DNA from: Clostridia bacterium
GTDB taxonomy: Bacteria > Bacillota > Clostridia > Christensenellales > Borkfalkiaceae
Assembly: GCA_017421905.1 (NCBI GenBank)
Contig: JAFOHH010000041.1
Span: 1 to 9,069, forward strand
Length of the DNA: 9,069 nucleotides
Direction of reading: 5' to 3'
The notes under the pieces were generated by a model. That model searched no databases. It was not told where the DNA came from and saw only the letters and a list, made by a program, of their open reading frames with translations. Position 1 is the stretch's first letter. The number at the start of each line of letters is the position of its first letter. The translations under genes were made by a program, and so were the position numbers. Shown in pieces: positions 6,753 to 9,069 of this stretch.

Positions 6753-7525
6753 CTCTTCATAATCTCCTTGGTTAAATTTCTGTATTCTTCGGCACTTCTT
6801 GCATTCTTTTTATATGCGCCGACGGGTTTAGAGGCGTCCTCCGACCACTCTACGTTGGCATCGAGGCGAATATAGGTGGTAAACGCCTTGCATTCGGGCT
6901 GGGCGTTTAACGCTTCTAACGTTTGCTTAAAGTAATTTTTACGGGTATCTACCTTGGTTACCGCTACGCCGAGCAAGGTAAGACCGGGAGAAACCGTTTT
7001 AACCTGCCCTACGAATTCTAACATATTCGCAAGACCGAAAAGTCCCCAAGGGCTTGCTTCTACGGGAACGATAAGCGCATCGGACGCGACTAAAATGTTC
7101 ATCGTCCAGCCGCCGAGCGTGGGGGGCGCATCGAGCAGGATATAGTCGTACTTGCCGCTTGCCACGGTAGAGGCGAGCAGGTTTTGCAAAATAAATTCTC
7201 TTTGCCACTTGGTAAAAAGCTCGAATTCGATACCCGATAAAAGCGTGGATGCGGGGATGAAATCGATATTTTTATAAGGGGTGGGGGTGATAACCTTGGA
7301 AAGCTCTACCCCGTTTTTTACAGCGTAAAAGAGGTTTTTATCCCCTTTTGCCATTTCGATAACCTGTTCTTCGGGAAAATAAGCAAGCGTAAGATTGAGC
7401 TGCATATCGCAGTCGATTAAAAGCACCTTTTTGCCTGCTTCGGCCATGGAATAGCCAACGTTTGCCGCCGTAGTGGACTTACCGCTACCGCCCTTGTTGT
7501 TGGCAAAGCAAAGAACTTTCGTCAT
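6743..7525 (-). CDS. ParA/MinD-family ATPase, putative microcompartment-positioning (McdA-like)
   Basis: A 260-aa deviant Walker-A ATPase of the ParA/Soj group. The P-loop is NNKGGSGKSTT with signature Lys11 and Lys16. The Walker A' motif is LLIDCDMQLNLT with Asp38 and Asp40, and Walker B is YDYILLDAPPTLG with Asp132. The C-terminal part keeps the ParA-like IRLDANVEWSEDASKPVG region at 220-236. The family dimerises on ATP, binds the nucleoid non-specifically, and is released by a partner that stimulates hydrolysis, distributing plasmids, chromosomes or protein cargo. No amphipathic MinD-type C-terminal helix is seen. It starts 1 nt after the DeoR gene stop, with GGAGGT (7536..7531) placed in the last codons of that gene, and overlaps the ParB-like gene. 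Location between PduT and PduQ genes suggests microcompartment cargo. Soj-like chromosome or plasmid partitioning is the alternative. Confidence 0.92.
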   Translation of the reverse strand: MTKVLCFANNKGGSGKSTTAANVGYSMAEAGKKVLLIDCDMQLNLTLAYFPEEQVIEMAKGDKNLFYAVKNGVELSKVITPTPYKNIDFIPASTLLSGIEFELFTKWQREFILQNLLASTVASGKYDYILLDAPPTLGGWTMNILVASDALIVPVEASPWGLFGLANMLEFVGQVKTVSPGLTLLGVAVTKVDTRKNYFKQTLEALNAQPECKAFTTYIRLDANVEWSEDASKPVGAYKKNARSAEEYRNLTKEIMKRCR

Positions 7526-7526
7526 A

Positions 7527-8294
7527 TTATACCTCCGGATAAATACAAGTTACGCCCTTTTCTTGGAAATAAGCGGCGTAGGAATCGTCGGGTTTTTGCT
7601 CGGTTAATACGCAGTCTACCTTTTCGATAGACATAATTTTTGCAAAGGAAACGCGGCTAAATTTACTGCCGTCTACCGCAAGATAAAGCTTTTTAGCAGA
7701 GGACGCCATAGCGCGCTTCATAGAAGCATCGAGATCGTTTGCGTCGGTTACGCCGCCGGAAAGGTCTAACCCTTTGCAGGAGAAGAACATTTTATCGACG
7801 TGGTATACCTCGGCAACACGTTCGGCACGGCTGCCAACGAGGGCAAAAGAGCCTTCCTTAAGCATACCGCCCGTGCTCATAACCGTCCAACCCGTTACGT
7901 CGGCAAGTTCAACCAAAACTTCTACCGAATTGGTGATAACGGTAAGGCGTTTTTTACTTTTAAGCTTTTTAGCAATGAATAAGGCGGTGGAGCTACCGTC
8001 TAAAAATACCGATTCTCCTTCTTCTACTAAGCCAACGGCAATATCGGCAATTAGCTGTTTGGCGATAACGTTCTTTTTTTTGCGCACGAAGTAAGGGAGG
8101 TCTACGTTTCCTTCTTCCTTAATAAAAGCGCCGCCGTACGTTTTAACCACGTAGCCGTCCTGCTCTAATTTATCGAGGTCGCGGCGAATGGTTTCCTCGG
8201 ATACGGCAAACTCTTGCGCTAAATCGGAAACGAGCACGCGCTTTTTTTCCTGCAAATGATTGAGTATATAATGTCTGCGTTCTATGGCAAGCAT
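7527..8294 (-). CDS. DeoR-family transcriptional regulator
   Basis: A 255-aa regulator. The N-terminal winged HTH (about 6-57) carries the DeoR signature, RRHYILNHLQEKKRVLVSDL then FAVSEETIRRDLDKLEQDG, and ends in TYGGA. The C-terminal sugar-phosphate sensor domain (about 75-235, isomerase-like fold) has DGSSTA at 99-104, TNS at 121-123, STGG at 140-143, GVTDANDLDASMKRAM at 181-196 and DGSKF at 208-212. Family members usually repress sugar catabolic operons and respond to phosphorylated sugars. DeoR regulators are known next to fucose/rhamnose-type microcompartment loci, which fits the PduS/PduT context, so it probably controls this locus. The start at 8294 was chosen because it gives the usual MLAxERR N-terminus and has GGGGG 4 nt upstream. 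The longer ORF from 8339 would begin inside the terminator hairpin and has no ribosome site. Confidence 0.92.
   Translation of the reverse strand: MLAIERRHYILNHLQEKKRVLVSDLAQEFAVSEETIRRDLDKLEQDGYVVKTYGGAFIKEEGNVDLPYFVRKKKNVIAKQLIADIAVGLVEEGESVFLDGSSTALFIAKKLKSKKRLTVITNSVEVLVELADVTGWTVMSTGGMLKEGSFALVGSRAERVAEVYHVDKMFFSCKGLDLSGGVTDANDLDASMKRAMASSAKKLYLAVDGSKFSRVSFAKIMSIEKVDCVLTEQKPDDSYAAYFQEKGVTCIYPEV
7531..7536 (-). promoter_or_regulatory. Ribosome binding site of parA embedded in the end of the DeoR gene
   Basis: GGAGGT on the minus strand lies 5 nt before the parA ATG (7525) and forms the last Glu-Val codons of the regulator. The junction reads TAATATG, one base between stop and start, so ParA synthesis is likely to depend on translation of the regulator. 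Confidence 0.8.
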
Positions 8295-8306
8295 AATTCC
8301 CCCGTA

Positions 8307-8323
8307 ATCGGCTTTTTGCCGAT
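8307..8323 (-). promoter_or_regulatory. Hairpin just upstream of the DeoR gene ribosome site
   Basis: Minus strand ATCGGC/GCCGAT, a perfect 6-bp stem with a 5-nt A loop, ends three bases before the GGGGG ribosome binding site of the regulator. It has no T-run of its own. It could set translation efficiency, protect a processed 5' end after the terminator, or be an operator for the DeoR protein. The role is unknown. Confidence 0.45.
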
Positions 8324-8325
8324 AG

Positions 8326-8358
8326 TAAAACTCCGCCATTTGTGGTGGCGGACGTTTT
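8326..8358 (-). terminator. Moderate intrinsic terminator between the shell gene and the DeoR gene
   Basis: Minus strand TCCGCCA (8352..8346) pairs with TGGCGGA (8338..8332) around a 7-nt loop. A-T pairs (AAAAC with GTTTT, one bulge) extend the stem. The T-tract is only four residues, so termination is probably partial. It starts 3 nt after the shell-protein stop codon. It would lower expression of the regulator, ParA and ParB-like genes relative to shell and electron-transfer genes. Confidence 0.7.
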
Positions 8359-8360
8359 CA

Positions 8361-8909
8361 TTATAAAATGTGTTTGGTAATGCGGCTATCGGGACGGGCA
8401 ATTACGCAGCTATCTAAGAACATACCGCGGGGTGCAACCGCCGATTTTGCACGGTCGATAGCGGCTTGAACGGCTGCTACTTCGCCCGTGATCATAACGT
8501 AAGACTTGCCGCACATACCGCGGGCAAGGCGGATTTCGATAAGAGAAACGTCTGCCGTTTTAGCGGCGGTATCAGCTGCCACGATGATAGCGGCGGCGTC
8601 GTACGTTTCAATAATGCCGAGAGAGTTGAGCTCCTTTACAAAGGTTGCCCCGTAAATGGCGGGGAAAATGGAAGGATCGGGATTGCCGAGTACGAACGTA
8701 TCGATAAGCTCTTCTTCCCTCGTGTGCTTTGCCGTTTCTACTGCGGCAGCAACAGCGGAAAGCTCGCCCGTAACGATGACGATATATTTACCGGGACAAA
8801 CCGTTTCGGCTTCTACTACTTCGATATCGGCAGTTTTTACCATTGCATCCGCGCCGAATACGCCGGCGGATACCGTTTTATATTCTGCCATGCCGATTGC
8901 TTTACCCAT
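8361..8909 (-). CDS. pduT: PduT-like tandem-BMC-domain shell protein with Fe-S pore cysteine
   Basis: This 182-aa shell protein carries two BMC domains (about 4-90 and 96-180) and so forms pseudohexameric trimers (BMC-T) in a microcompartment facet. The first domain has AIGMAEYKTVSAGVFGADAM and TVCPGK with Cys38. In Salmonella PduT the equivalent cysteine, also in CPGK, binds one [4Fe-4S] cluster in the three-fold pore. The second domain has GIIETYDAAAIIVAADTAAK and the loop GMCGK with an additional Cys133. The cluster is thought to pass electrons across the shell, with PduS as the inner partner. The ATG at 8909 matches the usual MxxAIGxxE N-terminus of the family, with AGAGG about 11 nt upstream. 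The next in-frame ATG (8891) would remove the first strand. The gene lies 7 nt after the PduS-like gene and is followed by a terminator. Confidence 0.93.
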   Translation of the reverse strand: MGKAIGMAEYKTVSAGVFGADAMVKTADIEVVEAETVCPGKYIVIVTGELSAVAAAVETAKHTREEELIDTFVLGNPDPSIFPAIYGATFVKELNSLGIIETYDAAAIIVAADTAAKTADVSLIEIRLARGMCGKSYVMITGEVAAVQAAIDRAKSAVAPRGMFLDSCVIARPDSRITKHIL

Positions 8910-8916
8910 AGTTTAC

Positions 8917-9069
8917 TTAACCTCTCTTAATTTTTACGTGCTTATCGTTTACTTCGGTAACTAAACCGGAAACGGAAGCATGAACGTTTGCGGAAAGTCC
9001 TTTTCCTGCGGCTGCAATTAGTTGCCCTTTTTCTACCCGATCGCCGAATTTAACGACGGGTTTTGCGGG
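8917..9069 (-). CDS. pduS: C-terminal end of a PduS/RnfC-like electron-transfer protein (partial)
   Basis: Only the last 50 residues are inside the window and the gene continues past the right edge. They form a biotinyl-lipoyl-like barrel-sandwich segment: [17 protein letters not shown], then the [11 protein letters not shown] turn and HVKIKRG at the end. This resembles the C-terminal sandwich domain of PduS and RnfC. PduS is a flavin and [4Fe-4S] protein that passes electrons from NADH to cobalamin recycling or to the shell cluster of PduT. Adjacency to pduT, 7 nt away, is the pduS-pduT order of known Pdu loci and is the main reason for choosing PduS over RnfC or a biotin carrier domain. Cofactor sites are outside the window and cannot be checked. 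Confidence 0.75.
   Translation of the reverse strand, partial: PAKPVVKFGDRVEKGQLIAAAGKGLSANVHASVSGLVTEVNDKHVKIKRG

Noticed and set aside
8295..8339. Upstream ATG extending the DeoR protein by 15 residues
   Set aside because: It would begin inside the terminator hairpin with no Shine-Dalgarno, whereas ATG 8294 has GGGGG and gives the family's usual N-terminus.
8360..8365. TATAAT on the minus strand as a promoter -10 for the DeoR gene
   Set aside because: No -35-like hexamer at 16 to 18 nt upstream and no TG extension; the match is created by the shell gene's Leu codon and stop codon.
8466..8930. Plus-strand 154-codon ORF opposite the PduT-like gene
   Set aside because: Antisense shadow of a clear two-BMC-domain gene; the translated sequence shows no family features.

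Overview
The window reads as a chromosomal segment from a Gram-positive, probably clostridial (Bacillota) bacterium. The signs are strong AAGGAG-type ribosome binding sites, housekeeping promoters close to consensus with 17-nt spacers, U-tract intrinsic terminators, and protein sequences of clostridial flavour. A gut Christensenellales-like lineage would fit, but that is a guess. Every gene I can support lies on the minus strand, so the biological order runs from right to left.

Right part (about 9069 down to 5050): the end of a bacterial microcompartment (BMC) locus of the Pdu / glycyl-radical-diol type. In order it holds the 3' end of a PduS/RnfC-like flavo-iron-sulfur electron carrier, a complete tandem-domain shell protein with the [4Fe-4S]-ligating pore cysteine of PduT, an intrinsic terminator, a DeoR-family regulator, a ParA/MinD-type ATPase, a small degenerate ParB-N-domain protein, and a PduQ-like iron alcohol dehydrogenase, closed by a very strong terminator. 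deoR, parA and the parB-like gene are tightly coupled (1-nt gap, then a 10-nt overlap). PduS and the PduT pore cluster would move electrons across the shell. PduQ would regenerate NAD+ by reducing the aldehyde to an alcohol. The catalytic core (diol dehydratase, aldehyde dehydrogenase, other shell proteins) presumably lies beyond the right edge.

The most interesting part is the ParA plus small-partner pair inside the locus. By analogy with the carboxysome McdA/McdB system, I infer that it positions or partitions this metabolosome. The partner resembles a ParB N-terminal domain stripped of its HTH and of the CTP-binding arginine motif. It has a basic N-terminus and a linker followed by a short C-terminal amphipathic helix.

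Middle and left part (about 5050 down to 270): an unrelated two-gene operon with its own promoter, encoding type IIA topoisomerase subunits B then A. Catalytic residues are intact, but subunit A lacks a GyrA box, so topoisomerase IV-like activity is plausible. It ends in an intrinsic terminator, then a duplicated 55-bp repeat that contains a second terminator.

Left edge (about 150 to 1): a near-consensus promoter, a 5'-UTR hairpin, a strong ribosome binding site and the first few codons of another minus-strand gene. No rRNA, tRNA, CRISPR, insertion sequence or transposase was seen.
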